This document shows positions 49,391-57,928 of a DNA stretch of 64,000 nt, in pieces (the first letter of the stretch is position 1; every line of letters begins with the position of its first letter). This DNA is from Betaproteobacteria bacterium Ga0077526 (GTDB lineage Bacteria; Pseudomonadota; Gammaproteobacteria; Burkholderiales; Ga0077523), in the NCBI GenBank assembly GCA_001464765.1, contig LNDV01000036.1, positions 1-64,000 of the forward strand, written 5' to 3'. The translations under genes were made by a program, and so were the position numbers. The notes under the pieces are model-generated. The model saw only the letters and a list, made by a program, of their open reading frames with translations. It had not been told where the DNA came from and made no database searches.

Positions 49391-50910
49391 CAGATGGGCT
49401 CCTCTGTCTTGCGCATCGCGGCCTGCTTGGCGACCTGCTTGCGATAGCGCTCCTTGAAGTCTTCCCGCGGCTTGGGCAGCGACTCCCAGATGCCGGTCGT
49501 GTGGCCGGTCCCGACACCCTCGAAGAAGCTGCGCATGTCGTCGAACCGGTGCTTGCTGGCCATGGCCGCGTTCACGACCTGCGCGAGCGAACCGGCACCG
49601 GCCGGACCCATGAGCGGGCGCGCCGAGATGAGGTTGGTGAAGTACAGGGCCGGTATCGCCTGGGCCTTCGCCTTCTGGACCACGGGCGTGGTGCCGATGG
49701 CAAGATCGGGTCGGTGCTCGACCATCGCCGCGAGGTCCTGCTCGAGACTCGCGCGGTACTGGACGCGGACGCCCTTTGCCTCGAGCCATTCCCGATCGGG
49801 CTCCGACCACGGCGTCCGTGCACAGGCGGTACCGACATACCGGACGTCCGCACCGCTTTCCACCAGCAGGCGCGCCACCAGCAGCTCGGAACCTTCGTAG
49901 CCGGACATCGTGATGCGTCCGCGGATCGGCGTGGCATCGAGTGCCGCGCGGATCGCGGGGAGAATGGAGTTCTTGGCGGCGTCGACCTTCGCCTGCGGCA
50001 CATTGCAAGTGCGGCCGATGGCGTCGAGCCATGCGGCCGTGCCGTCGTAGCCGACCGGCGCCGAACCCACGATGGGGCGACCGGCGGTGTCGAACTCGCG
50101 CAGGGCTGCGGTGTAGAACGGGTGGATCGCCGCGACCACGGCGCCATCGAGCGCCGCATAAAGCTCACGCCACTCGCGCGTGGGCACCACCGGACCGGCC
50201 GCGAGGCCGAGCGGTTCGAGCATGCGTCCGATGCCGACCGGATCGGCGGGGAACATCTCACCCACAAGGGTGACAGTCGGACGTTCGGAACGGCCACCTC
50301 GCGGCGCCTGCACCGGTCCCTGCTCCACTTCGGCCCTGGCGTAGCGCAGCATTGCACCGGCCAGGACATCCTTGGCTTCCGCGTGGGTCGGCACACCGAA
50401 GCCCGGCACGTCGATGCCGATGATCCGCACGCCGTTGATCTGCTTAGGCAGGAGCTGCAGCGGCACACCAGATGCGGTGGGCACACAGAGGTTCGTCACG
50501 ACAATCGCGTCGTAGAGCGCCGGGTCGGCCAGTGCCATCACCGCTTCGCGGATGTCCTCGAAGAGCTTGCCGGTGACAAGCGTCTCGGAGTTGAACGGTA
50601 CGTAGCCGACCGTCCGGCGCGCACCGTAGAAGTGGGAGGTGAACGTGAGTCCGTAGACGCAGCAGGCGGAACCCGACAGAACCGTCGCGGTGCGCCGCAT
50701 GCGCAGTCCCACCCGCAGGGAACCGAATGCCGGACACATGCTCTGCGGCTGGTCGTGCGGACCGGCCGGGTAGTCCTGCGCGTACTGATCGAGCGTCTCG
50801 CTCTTGCCGGCCGCCTTGGCCGCCCGAAGCATCTCGTCCTTGCCTGCGTGACATCCCTGCCCGTCCGTGGGCAGAGCCGCTTTCCTGATGTCTTCGGGTG
50901 TGCTGGCCAT
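49390..50910 (-). CDS. bchY: Chlorophyllide a reductase subunit Y
   Basis: A 506-residue NifD-like subunit. Cluster-binding Cys residues are in SMCPAFGSLR, VLSGSACCVYGLTFTSHFYG and VVTNLCVPTASGVPLQLLP. Further family segments are GIDVPGFGVPTHAEAKDVLA and TMSGYEGSELLVARLL. The ATG at 50910 has GGAGGATCCCC just upstream, 18 bp after the bchX stop. Confidence 0.97.
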   Translation of the reverse strand: MASTPEDIRKAALPTDGQGCHAGKDEMLRAAKAAGKSETLDQYAQDYPAGPHDQPQSMCPAFGSLRVGLRMRRTATVLSGSACCVYGLTFTSHFYGARRTVGYVPFNSETLVTGKLFEDIREAVMALADPALYDAIVVTNLCVPTASGVPLQLLPKQINGVRIIGIDVPGFGVPTHAEAKDVLAGAMLRYARAEVEQGPVQAPRGGRSERPTVTLVGEMFPADPVGIGRMLEPLGLAAGPVVPTREWRELYAALDGAVVAAIHPFYTAALREFDTAGRPIVGSAPVGYDGTAAWLDAIGRTCNVPQAKVDAAKNSILPAIRAALDATPIRGRITMSGYEGSELLVARLLVESGADVRYVGTACARTPWSEPDREWLEAKGVRVQYRASLEQDLAAMVEHRPDLAIGTTPVVQKAKAQAIPALYFTNLISARPLMGPAGAGSLAQVVNAAMASKHRFDDMRSFFEGVGTGHTTGIWESLPKPREDFKERYRKQVAKQAAMRKTEEPI

Positions 50911-50927
50911 GGGGATCCTCCGGTGCG

Positions 50928-51935
50928 TCAGACGGCGTCGTAGACCACTTCGAGCGTCTTCTTCTCGACGAACTCGCGTCCCAGCATGTCGGCGGCCGTG
51001 GCGGGTTCGAGCACCACACCGCGCCCGACCGCGTCGCCGCTGAACAGGCCCAGCAGATCGTCCTGCGTGAGCGGCTTCGGGTGGACGGGCGGCGCATCGG
51101 CCACCTGCTGAGCCAGCCCTTCGAAGAGCGGGCCCCACTGGCCGCCGGGCTGACCGACGATCTCGTAGTTGGCGCTCTTGCGGCGGATGTCCTCGTTGGC
51201 CGGAATGGCAGCGAGCACCGGAATCCCGGCGGCATCAGCGAAGGCCTTGGCTTCGCCCGTACCGTCGTCCTTGTTGATCACCAGACCCGCAACGCCGACA
51301 TTGCCGCCGAGCTTGCGGAAGTACTCCACCGCGGAGCAGACGTTGTTGGCGACATACAGGGACTGGAGGTCGTTGGAGCCGACCACGATGACCTTCTGGC
51401 ACATGTCGCGGGCGATGGGCAGGCCGAACCCGCCGCACACCACGTCGCCGAGGAAATCCAGCAGCACGTAGTCGAAGCCCCAGTCGTGGAAGCCCAGCTT
51501 CTCCAACAGCTCGAAGCCGTGGATGATGCCGCGCCCACCGCAGCCGCGGCCCACCTCGGGCCCGCCGAGTTCCATGGCGAACACGCCGCCGCGCTTGAAG
51601 CAGACGTCACCGATCTGCACGGGCTCGCCGGCGAGCTTCTTCTTCGAAGAGGTCTCGATGATGGTGGGGCAGGCCTTGCCGCCGAACAGCAGCGACGTGG
51701 TGTCGCTCTTCGGATCGCAGCCGATGAGCAGCACGCGCTTGCCCTGCTGGGCCATCATGTAGGAGAGGTTGGCGAGCGTGAAGCTCTTGCCGATGCCACC
51801 CTTGCCGTAGATCGCGATGATCTGCGTCTCACGCTTGGCGGGTTCCACGGCCTCCATGCTCCCGTCGTCTTCGGGAACTTGCAGCCGGACCGATTGCAGG
51901 AAAGCCGACGCGGCGCCGGATACGGGGTTCGTCAT
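50928..51935 (-). CDS. bchX: Chlorophyllide a reductase iron protein subunit X
   Basis: A 335-residue NifH-like ATPase that donates electrons to BchYZ. P-loop IIAIYGKGGIGKSFTLANLS, LLIGCDPKSDTTSLLFGG, and the [4Fe-4S] ligands in EVGRGCGGRGI and LGDVVCGGFGLP are all present. The ATG at 51935 overlaps the bchC stop (ATGA). Confidence 0.98.
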   Translation of the reverse strand: MTNPVSGAASAFLQSVRLQVPEDDGSMEAVEPAKRETQIIAIYGKGGIGKSFTLANLSYMMAQQGKRVLLIGCDPKSDTTSLLFGGKACPTIIETSSKKKLAGEPVQIGDVCFKRGGVFAMELGGPEVGRGCGGRGIIHGFELLEKLGFHDWGFDYVLLDFLGDVVCGGFGLPIARDMCQKVIVVGSNDLQSLYVANNVCSAVEYFRKLGGNVGVAGLVINKDDGTGEAKAFADAAGIPVLAAIPANEDIRRKSANYEIVGQPGGQWGPLFEGLAQQVADAPPVHPKPLTQDDLLGLFSGDAVGRGVVLEPATAADMLGREFVEKKTLEVVYDAV

Positions 51936-52888
51936 GAGCAGGACCTCCAGTCGAGAACCATCTTCAGACATGCAGGGTCGTCGAACGCGGTCCGGTAGGC
52001 GTCCTGCGCCTCCTCGGCCGGTCGACGGTGTGTGATGAGACCGTCCAGGGAGAGACGGCCTGCACGCAGGTGCTCAAGCACCACTTCCAGATCCGCGGGC
52101 TGCCACTGCGCAGCGACGCGCAGGCGGGCTTCCCGCATGAATGCGGGGGCGAACTTGAACGACAGGGGTTCGCTGTAGAAACCGGCGATCACGATCTCGC
52201 CGCCCGGGCGCAGCCGCGGGATGAGCGTGTCGAGGATCGCGCTGTCACCGCTGACATCGCAGATGACGCGGTAGTCGTTGCGGGCGTCGTCGGCCGGGTC
52301 GCAAACGCGGTAGCCCGAAGCGCCTTCACGCCGGGAGGCATCCAGTTCCCAGACGGTGACCGGGGTGCCGTCGATCGCGGAAAGTCGCGCGAGCAGCCGG
52401 CCAAGCACGCCGTGGCCGATGACAAGTTCCGGATTGCCGGACTGGCCGCCGGCAATCGCATGTTGCGCAGTCGCGGCGAGCGCCAGCAGCACCGCGTGTT
52501 CACCCAGGCCTTCGTCCACCCGAACCACGCGGCGCGAGGGCACCACCAGCTTCGCTGCTGCGCCGCCGAACAGTCCGCGCACCGGGCCGAAGCAGTTTGC
52601 GCCGGGAACGAACACGCGCTCACCGATGCGGGCCTTCGCGCCAGGGCCGGCGTCGCAGACGCGCCCCACCGACTCGTAGCCCGGCACCAGCGGGTACCCC
52701 ATTCCCGGGAACGGCGGCATGCGACCGGACCAGAGCAGGCGCTCGGTGCCGGTGCTGATGCCGCTGAACTCGATGTCCACCACGACGTCGTCATCGCCCG
52801 GCGGCGTGAGATCGAGGCGTCCGAGCGCCAGGCGCTGGGGCTCCTCAAGCACCACGGCGAGCGTGTTGAACGGGGTGGACGCGGTCAT
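51932..52888 (-). CDS. bchC: 2-desacetyl-2-hydroxyethyl bacteriochlorophyllide a dehydrogenase
   Basis: A 318-residue medium-chain dehydrogenase that oxidises the C3 hydroxyethyl group in bacteriochlorophyll a synthesis. Family segments are FSGISTGTERLLWSGRMPPF, YPLVPGYESVGRV, NCFGPVRGLFGGAAAKLVVP and LVIGHGVLGRLLARL for the cofactor fold. It has its own promoter with a TGT-N12-ACA operator and is coupled to bchX. Confidence 0.96.
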   Translation of the reverse strand: MTASTPFNTLAVVLEEPQRLALGRLDLTPPGDDDVVVDIEFSGISTGTERLLWSGRMPPFPGMGYPLVPGYESVGRVCDAGPGAKARIGERVFVPGANCFGPVRGLFGGAAAKLVVPSRRVVRVDEGLGEHAVLLALAATAQHAIAGGQSGNPELVIGHGVLGRLLARLSAIDGTPVTVWELDASRREGASGYRVCDPADDARNDYRVICDVSGDSAILDTLIPRLRPGGEIVIAGFYSEPLSFKFAPAFMREARLRVAAQWQPADLEVVLEHLRAGRLSLDGLITHRRPAEEAQDAYRTAFDDPACLKMVLDWRSCS

Positions 52889-52935
52889 GGCAGGGAAGCG
52901 GCGAACAGGGACATGAAGAGGGTTGAGACCATGAG

Positions 52936-52953
52936 TGTCAGTTTAACTTGACA
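52936..52953. promoter_or_regulatory. PpsR/CrtJ-type operator at the bchC promoter
   Basis: Minus-strand TGTCAAGTTAAACTGACA is an exact TGT-N12-ACA palindrome with symmetric TGTCA/TGACA arms. It covers the -10 of the bchC promoter. PpsR/CrtJ represses bch and crt genes through such sites in purple bacteria; the repressor gene itself is not in the window. Confidence 0.8.
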
Positions 52954-52967
52954 CATCTTAATGTCAA
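52940..52967 (-). promoter_or_regulatory. Sigma-70-like promoter of bchC
   Basis: TTGACA (52967-52962, perfect -35), a 16-nt spacer, then TAAACT (52945-52940, -10) lie 52 bp upstream of the bchC ATG, in the crtF-bchC gap. The -10 lies inside the TGT-N12-ACA operator. Confidence 0.7.
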
Positions 52968-52974
52968 TCTGAAT

Positions 52975-54114
52975 TTATGGCCGCACTGCAACAAGGGCAC
53001 CTGTCTGCAGCGGCTGTCGTGTCCGAAGCGACCGTACGGAGACGAAACCGGCCTCCGTCAGCATGCGTCGCAGTTCATCGGGGCTGCGCGGACGGCCGCT
53101 GCCCATGGCCAGCAGGTAGAAGCCGAAGTAGGCCTCGCCCATGGGTTCGGCACCGCCGGTGCGGGCCATCGGCTCGGCAATCAGCACGCGGCCGCCCGGA
53201 GGCAGCGCGGCGAAGGCCTTGCGCAGCAGCAGTTCCACCGTTGCATCACCGTGGTCGTGCAGCACTCGAACGAACGTGACGAGGTCGGCGCCGGTCGGGA
53301 GGGCATCGCGGCGGAAGTCCCCACCGAAGGCGAGACCGTTCACACCCTCCTTGGCGAAACGCGCCCTCGCGCGCTCCGCGACGGGGGGAAGATCGAAGAG
53401 CAGACAGGAAAGAGCCGGGGTACGGCGCGCGGCGGTGAGCAGGAACACGCCCTCGCCGCCTCCCACGTCGAGCACGCACCGGTGCTGTCCGACGGGATAC
53501 GCATCCAGAATCTCTTCGGCGACCAGCGACTGCGACGTCGCCATGAGCGTGCTGTACTCGGCAACGGCACCGGGGTCCAGGGCACCAGGGGCAGCGCTCC
53601 TGGCGTAGGCCCAGTAGCGCGAGAGCGCGGTGTCCTTGACTTCTCCACGCAGCAAGGCGACCGGATCGTGCAGATCGCCGTAGAGCACACCGTGGTGTTC
53701 CACCATCGCCGCGATGCCCGGATTGCCAAGTGTCGCTGCGCCGAGCGGGCCGAGGCCATAGCGATGGTCCGCGCGTCGTTCGATCAGATGCAGCGAGACG
53801 GCCGCATCCAGCAGCGTGCGGGCCGCCTCGGGCGGAAGCCTCGTGGCGGAAGCGATGGCATCCAGCGTATCGGGGCCCTCACGAAGCCGCTCGAAGATGC
53901 GCAGCTGCACACAGGAGAAGAGGACCTGCGAGTAGACGAACCCGGCGCAGATGTCGAACACCGCGCGCGCATGACGCCGGGCGATCGGCCGGGTGAGCGG
54001 GAAGGCGCCAGCCCAGCGCTGGAACTTGGGACTCGCGAGGAGCCTGTCCCGCAGCGCGAGCAGCGAGTCGCGCCAGGAGGCTGGCGGCCTCGGGGAGGCG
54101 ATGCCGTTGTTCAT
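52975..54114 (-). CDS. crtF: Hydroxyneurosporene/demethylspheroidene O-methyltransferase CrtF
   Basis: A 379-residue SAM-dependent methyltransferase that methylates the tertiary hydroxyl of acyclic carotenoids. An N-terminal dimerisation/winged-helix domain (LDAIASATRLPPEAARTLLD) precedes SAM motif I VLDVGGGEGVFLL and the later FVRVLHDHGDATVELLLRKA, with ALPPGGRVLIAEPMA. The ATG at 54114 lies 22 bp after crtE; upstream extensions overlap crtE. Confidence 0.95.
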   Translation of the reverse strand: MNNGIASPRPPASWRDSLLALRDRLLASPKFQRWAGAFPLTRPIARRHARAVFDICAGFVYSQVLFSCVQLRIFERLREGPDTLDAIASATRLPPEAARTLLDAAVSLHLIERRADHRYGLGPLGAATLGNPGIAAMVEHHGVLYGDLHDPVALLRGEVKDTALSRYWAYARSAAPGALDPGAVAEYSTLMATSQSLVAEEILDAYPVGQHRCVLDVGGGEGVFLLTAARRTPALSCLLFDLPPVAERARARFAKEGVNGLAFGGDFRRDALPTGADLVTFVRVLHDHGDATVELLLRKAFAALPPGGRVLIAEPMARTGGAEPMGEAYFGFYLLAMGSGRPRSPDELRRMLTEAGFVSVRSLRTRQPLQTGALVAVRP

Positions 54115-54136
54115 GTCGGACCGCCTCCCCTGTGGC

Positions 54137-55006
54137 CTACGCGGCGAGCCGCGCGAGGTCTCTCGGAAGTATCCGTTGCGACTCGGCCTGGATAAGCATC
54201 CGCAACGACCCGGCGCCGGCGCATACCGGCACGGCCTCGACCGCTGCGGCAACGAGATCCTTCACCCGCTGCACTGCGCCCATGAGACCGAACTGTTCCA
54301 CCGCACTGGGGCGACCGAGCATCCGGTCGCGCCCGGTCGGCTTGCCGATCTGTTCCGGCGCGGAGGCCACGTCCTGAATGTCGTCGGCCACCTGGTAGGC
54401 CTCGCCGAGACGCTCGCCGAGCGCACGCCAGGGCGTCGCATCGGCGCCGGCGGCCTGCGCGCCCGCGACGGCGGCCGCGGCGAACAGCGAACCGGTCTTG
54501 GCGCGCTGGTAGTCGTCCAGCACCACCTGGCTCTCGCATTCCCATGCCTGACCGGCCACGATGCCAGTGGGCATGCCCACCGAGGACGTGATCGTTGCCA
54601 GCAGCGGCACGAGACGCGCCGGAGTGCTCGCCGCGGAGCGGCCGAGCACCTCGAACGCGGTGACGATCAGCGCGTCACCCGCGAGCACCGCGAGGCGCTC
54701 GCCGAAGGCGCAATGCACCGAGGCCTTGCCGCGGCGCGTGGGCGCGTCGTCGAAACAGGGGAGGTCATCGTGCACGAGGGAAGCGCAGTGCAGCAATTCG
54801 ATCGCCGCCGCCGCGCCGTCCGCGATGCCAGGACCCCGCTCACCGCAGGCCGCTGCCACCGCCAGACACAACCGGGGTCGGACCCGCGCACCGCCGGGGA
54901 ACACCGCGTAGTGCACGGCAGCCGCCAGTCCGGGGGGACATCCCATCGCCTGTCTGCCCGCCAGCGCCATCTCGAGGGCTCGCTCGATCCGTTCTCTCGC
55001 ATCCAT
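54137..55006 (-). CDS. crtE: Geranylgeranyl diphosphate synthase CrtE
   Basis: A 289-residue trans-prenyltransferase supplying GGPP for carotenoids and the phytyl tail. The first Asp-rich motif is LVHDDLPCFDDAP and the second YQVADDIQDVAS. GKASVHCAFGERLAVLAGDA and the GQ region are canonical. I chose the ATG at 55006, with GGAGG 8 nt upstream, over the ATG at 55060, which lies in the promoter. Confidence 0.96.
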   Translation of the reverse strand: MDARERIERALEMALAGRQAMGCPPGLAAAVHYAVFPGGARVRPRLCLAVAAACGERGPGIADGAAAAIELLHCASLVHDDLPCFDDAPTRRGKASVHCAFGERLAVLAGDALIVTAFEVLGRSAASTPARLVPLLATITSSVGMPTGIVAGQAWECESQVVLDDYQRAKTGSLFAAAAVAGAQAAGADATPWRALGERLGEAYQVADDIQDVASAPEQIGKPTGRDRMLGRPSAVEQFGLMGAVQRVKDLVAAAVEAVPVCAGAGSLRMLIQAESQRILPRDLARLAA

Positions 55007-55029
55007 GCCCCGCCACCTCCACGGTGATG

Positions 55030-55047
55030 TGTCACGTTGAATAGTCA
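55030..55047. promoter_or_regulatory. Degenerate PpsR/CrtJ-type site in crtE-crtD gap
   Basis: TGTCACGTTGAATAGTCA has the TGT-N12 spacing but ends TCA instead of ACA. It is 7 bp from the perfect site at 55055-55072. Paired sites with an approximately 8-bp gap are typical of cooperative CrtJ binding. Confidence 0.5.
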
Positions 55048-55067
55048 CTGCATGTGTCATGTAATAT
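55037..55067 (+). promoter_or_regulatory. Putative crtD promoter
   Basis: TTGAAT (55037-55042), a 19-nt spacer, then TAATAT (55062-55067). The -10 is good but the spacing is long. Transcription would begin near 55074, so crtD must start translation downstream of that point. Confidence 0.45.
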
Positions 55068-55072
55068 AGACA
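55055..55072. promoter_or_regulatory. PpsR/CrtJ-type operator between crtE and crtD
   Basis: TGTCATGTAATATAGACA is an exact TGT-N12-ACA site. It covers the -10 boxes of both divergent promoters, so a single bound repressor dimer could silence crtEF and crtDC together. Confidence 0.8.
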
Positions 55073-55091
55073 CCGAACCTTCAGCGGTCAA
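55063..55091 (-). promoter_or_regulatory. Sigma-70-like promoter of crtE
   Basis: TTGACC (55091-55086), exactly 17 nt, then TATATT (55068-55063): five of six matches in each box with ideal spacing. It predicts a 5' leader of about 50 nt before the crtE ATG at 55006. Confidence 0.75.
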
Positions 55092-55143
55092 TCAAAAAGC
55101 CGCCGCCTTTTCTCACGCCGGAACTTCCGGAAGGATTGAGCCC

Positions 55144-56796
55144 GTGATTCCTCCGACTCTCACCGCGCAAGCCGTTGATTACGTGCCCGACGCCTCGGGT
55201 GAAGCGCACGTCGTCAGAACCGGTCCGGCGTCGCCCGTCCGGAATGCAGACCGCTCCTCCGACGGGATTTCGAACCGTCGTCACGCCGATTCCGTCCGCC
55301 GTGAACGGAAACGGGTGACCGTCGTCGGTGCCGGAGTGGGGGGACTCGCGTGCGCGATCGACCTCGCCGCACGGGGTCTGGACGTCACGGTGCTGGAGCG
55401 GGCCGCCACTCCCGGCGGCAAGATGCGCGAGGTCGAAGTGGGTGGAGCGCGCATCGACGCGGGTCCCACCGTGTTCACCATGCGATGGGTGTTCGAGGAA
55501 CTGTTCGAACGCGCCGGACGCTCCTTCGCCGCGGATGTGCAAGTGCACAAGGCCGAGGTACTCGCGCGGCACGCGTGGTCGGCCGACGAACGCCTCGACC
55601 TCTTCGCCGATCCCGCGCGCTCGGCCGACGAGATCGGTCGACTCTCCGGCGCCGCCGAGGCGAAACGCTTCCTGCAGTTCTGCGACAGTGCCCGCGACAT
55701 CTACACGACACTGGAGCGCCCGTTCCTGCGCGGGTCCCGCCCCAACCCGCTGAGCCTCGTCACTCGCGCGGGCGTGCGGGGTCTCGGCGGGCTGTGGCGC
55801 ATCCGCCCGTTCGCGACGATGTGGCAGGCCCTCGGCGATCACTTCCAGGACCCGCGTCTGCGCCAGTTGTTCGGTCGCTATTCCACCTACTGCGGCGCGT
55901 CGCCCTTCCAGGCGCCGGCGACGCTCATGCTCGTGGCGCACGTGGAGCAGGACGGCGTGTGGCTCGTGGACGGCGGCATGCACCGGCTCGCGCAGGTGCT
56001 GGCGGAGACCGCGCGCGCAGCAGGCGCCACACTGCGGTACGGCACGGAAGTCCGGTCGATCACAACCGACGGCCGAGGCGTCCGCGCCGTGGAGACCGCA
56101 AACGGCGAGCGCATCGAAGCCGATGCCGTCGTGGTGAACGCCGACGCGTCGGCCCTCGGGACAGGCCTGCTCGGAGAGGACTTGCGCAACGCGACGCCCG
56201 CGACACCGCCAGCCGCGCGCTCACTCTCTGCCATGACGTGGCTCCTGTCGGCACGCACCAGCGGGTTCCCGCTGTCGCGTCACAACGTGTTCTTCTCCCG
56301 CGACTACCGCGCGGAGTTCGACGCGATCTTCCGCGACCGGCGCACGCCGGATGAACCTACCGTCTACGTCTGCGCGCAGGACCGTGATGACATCGGCACC
56401 ATGGCCACGCCCGGACCCGAGCGCATGCTGTGCCTCGTCAACGCGCCAGCCACCGGGGACCGCGACAGCTATCCGCCGGAACGGGTGCGCGCCGTGGAGC
56501 AGGCGGCGTTCGCCGTGCTGAGCCGCTGCGGCCTCGAAGTGGACCTCGCCGGCGGCGCAGGCACCTGCGTGACACCGGCCGACTTCCACCGTCTGTTTCC
56601 TGCCACTGGCGGCGCGCTGTACGGTCGCGCGTCGCACGGTTGGCTAGCAAGTTTCCAACGTCCCGGCGCCCGCACGCGCGTGCCCGGTCTCTATCTCGCG
56701 GGCGGCAGCACCCACCCCGGTCCCGGCGTGCCCATGGCCGCTCTGTCCGGTGGCCAGGCCGCCCAGGCCGTACTCATCGATCTCGGAGTGAAATGA
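55144..56796 (+). CDS. crtD: Carotenoid 3,4-desaturase (hydroxyneurosporene dehydrogenase) CrtD
   Basis: About 550 residues. FAD-binding Rossmann motif VTVVGAGVGGLACAIDLAAR, then LERAATPGGKMREVEVGGAR and DAGPTVFTM, with the C-terminal carotenoid-desaturase signature GLYLAGGSTHPGPGVPMAAL. The frame is open from 55054, but that lies within the promoter and operator. The GTG at 55144 with GGAAGG 9 nt upstream is preferred, leaving an unusual N-terminal extension of about 55 residues before the FAD motif. A GTG at 55315 directly at the motif cannot be excluded. It overlaps crtC by 4 bp. Confidence 0.9.
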   Translation: MIPPTLTAQAVDYVPDASGEAHVVRTGPASPVRNADRSSDGISNRRHADSVRRERKRVTVVGAGVGGLACAIDLAARGLDVTVLERAATPGGKMREVEVGGARIDAGPTVFTMRWVFEELFERAGRSFAADVQVHKAEVLARHAWSADERLDLFADPARSADEIGRLSGAAEAKRFLQFCDSARDIYTTLERPFLRGSRPNPLSLVTRAGVRGLGGLWRIRPFATMWQALGDHFQDPRLRQLFGRYSTYCGASPFQAPATLMLVAHVEQDGVWLVDGGMHRLAQVLAETARAAGATLRYGTEVRSITTDGRGVRAVETANGERIEADAVVVNADASALGTGLLGEDLRNATPATPPAARSLSAMTWLLSARTSGFPLSRHNVFFSRDYRAEFDAIFRDRRTPDEPTVYVCAQDRDDIGTMATPGPERMLCLVNAPATGDRDSYPPERVRAVEQAAFAVLSRCGLEVDLAGGAGTCVTPADFHRLFPATGGALYGRASHGWLASFQRPGARTRVPGLYLAGGSTHPGPGVPMAALSGGQAAQAVLIDLGVK

Positions 56797-57740
56797 ACAC
56801 GCTGACCCCTGCCTTCGACCAGCCCGTCCCCGACGGCGGTTATCTCTGGTGGTATCTCGATGCGCTGAGCGACGACCGAAAGCACGGCATCACGCTGATC
56901 GCCTTCGTCGGCAGCGTGTTCTCGCCCTACTACGCGTGGGCGCGCAAGGCAGGCAAGGGCCTCGCCGCGAATCACTGCGCCATCAACGTCGCGCTGTACG
57001 GCAAGGGCGGCAAGCGCTGGGCGCTCACGGAGCGCGGCAGCCGCGACCTGGAACGCACCGCGCGCACGCTGTCCGTCGGCCCCAGCTCCGTCGAATGGAC
57101 AGGGTCGAGTCTGGACATCCGGGTCGACGAACGCACGTTTCCCCTCCCCGGCCGCATCAAGGGCCGCATCCGCATCCATCCGCGCGCCATGCAGGACACG
57201 ACCTACTCGCTGGACGGCGCCGGTCGCCATCGCTGGCGCCCGATCGCACCGGGTTCGCGGATCGAAGTCGAACTGGAAAAGCCGGATCTTTCCTGGCAGG
57301 GCGAAGCGTACGTGGACTCGAATGCGGGCGACGAACCGCTGGAGAACGGCTTCGTGCGGTGGGACTGGTCGCGGGGCTGTCCGAATCCGGGCGAGACGGT
57401 GATCTACTACGACGTGCTGCGGAAGACCGGCGAGCACTACAACCTGGCGGTGCGCTGCGATGACCGCGGCGGCGCGACCGAAATCGAATCCCCCAGGCGC
57501 GTCACGCTGCCGGGCACCCTGTGGGGCATCCCGCGCGCGACGAGGGTGGATCAGACCTTGCCGGTGAAGGTGGAGTCGACGCTGGAGGACACGCCCTTCT
57601 ACGCGCGGTCGCTGCTCTCCACCTTCCTGCTGGGGAAGGCGACGCCCGCGATCCACGAAAGTCTCTCGCTGGAACGCTTCCGCTCACCGATCGTCCAGCT
57701 GATGCTCCCGTTCCGGATGCCGCGTCACGCGGCGTCCTGA
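56793..57740 (+). CDS. crtC: Acyclic carotenoid 1,2-hydratase CrtC
   Basis: A 315-residue cofactor-independent hydratase adding water across the C1,2 bond of neurosporene/lycopene-type carotenoids. Family segments are GGYLWWYLDALSDDRKHGIT, IAFVGSVFSPYYAWARKAGK, LSWQGEAYVDSNAGDEPLEN and FVRWDWSRG. The ATG overlaps the crtD stop (ATGA). Its last 16 bp overlap the convergent small membrane-protein gene. Confidence 0.95.
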   Translation: MNTLTPAFDQPVPDGGYLWWYLDALSDDRKHGITLIAFVGSVFSPYYAWARKAGKGLAANHCAINVALYGKGGKRWALTERGSRDLERTARTLSVGPSSVEWTGSSLDIRVDERTFPLPGRIKGRIRIHPRAMQDTTYSLDGAGRHRWRPIAPGSRIEVELEKPDLSWQGEAYVDSNAGDEPLENGFVRWDWSRGCPNPGETVIYYDVLRKTGEHYNLAVRCDDRGGATEIESPRRVTLPGTLWGIPRATRVDQTLPVKVESTLEDTPFYARSLLSTFLLGKATPAIHESLSLERFRSPIVQLMLPFRMPRHAAS

Positions 57741-57910
57741 GCCTTCTCATCGGCGGGGGGATCGGCGCCTGCCCCCGCCGCCTGCGCTCTCGCTTTCTCT
57801 TCCTCGCGCCGCTTGTCCAGGCGCAGCGACACGAGTTCGATCGCGGCCCAGCCCAGCAGGATCATGGCGCCGATCAGCAGTTCGAGCAGCGCCAGCCAGG
57901 AGTTGTCCAC
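57725..57910 (-). CDS. Small single-pass membrane protein downstream of crtB
   Basis: A 61-residue protein starting at GTG. The hydrophobic helix LALLELLIGAMILLGWAAIE is followed by a charged segment (RLDKRREEEKARAQ) and an Ala/Asp/Pro tail. It lies 18 bp after the crtB stop on the same strand, so it is probably the last gene of the dxs-crtI-crtB transcript. Its 3' end overlaps crtC antisense by 16 bp. I recognise no named family; an assembly or protein-interaction role at the membrane is possible. Confidence 0.6.
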   Translation of the reverse strand: MDNSWLALLELLIGAMILLGWAAIELVSLRLDKRREEEKARAQAAGAGADPPADEKAQDAA

Positions 57911-57928
57911 GGCCCGGTCGCGCGGGAA

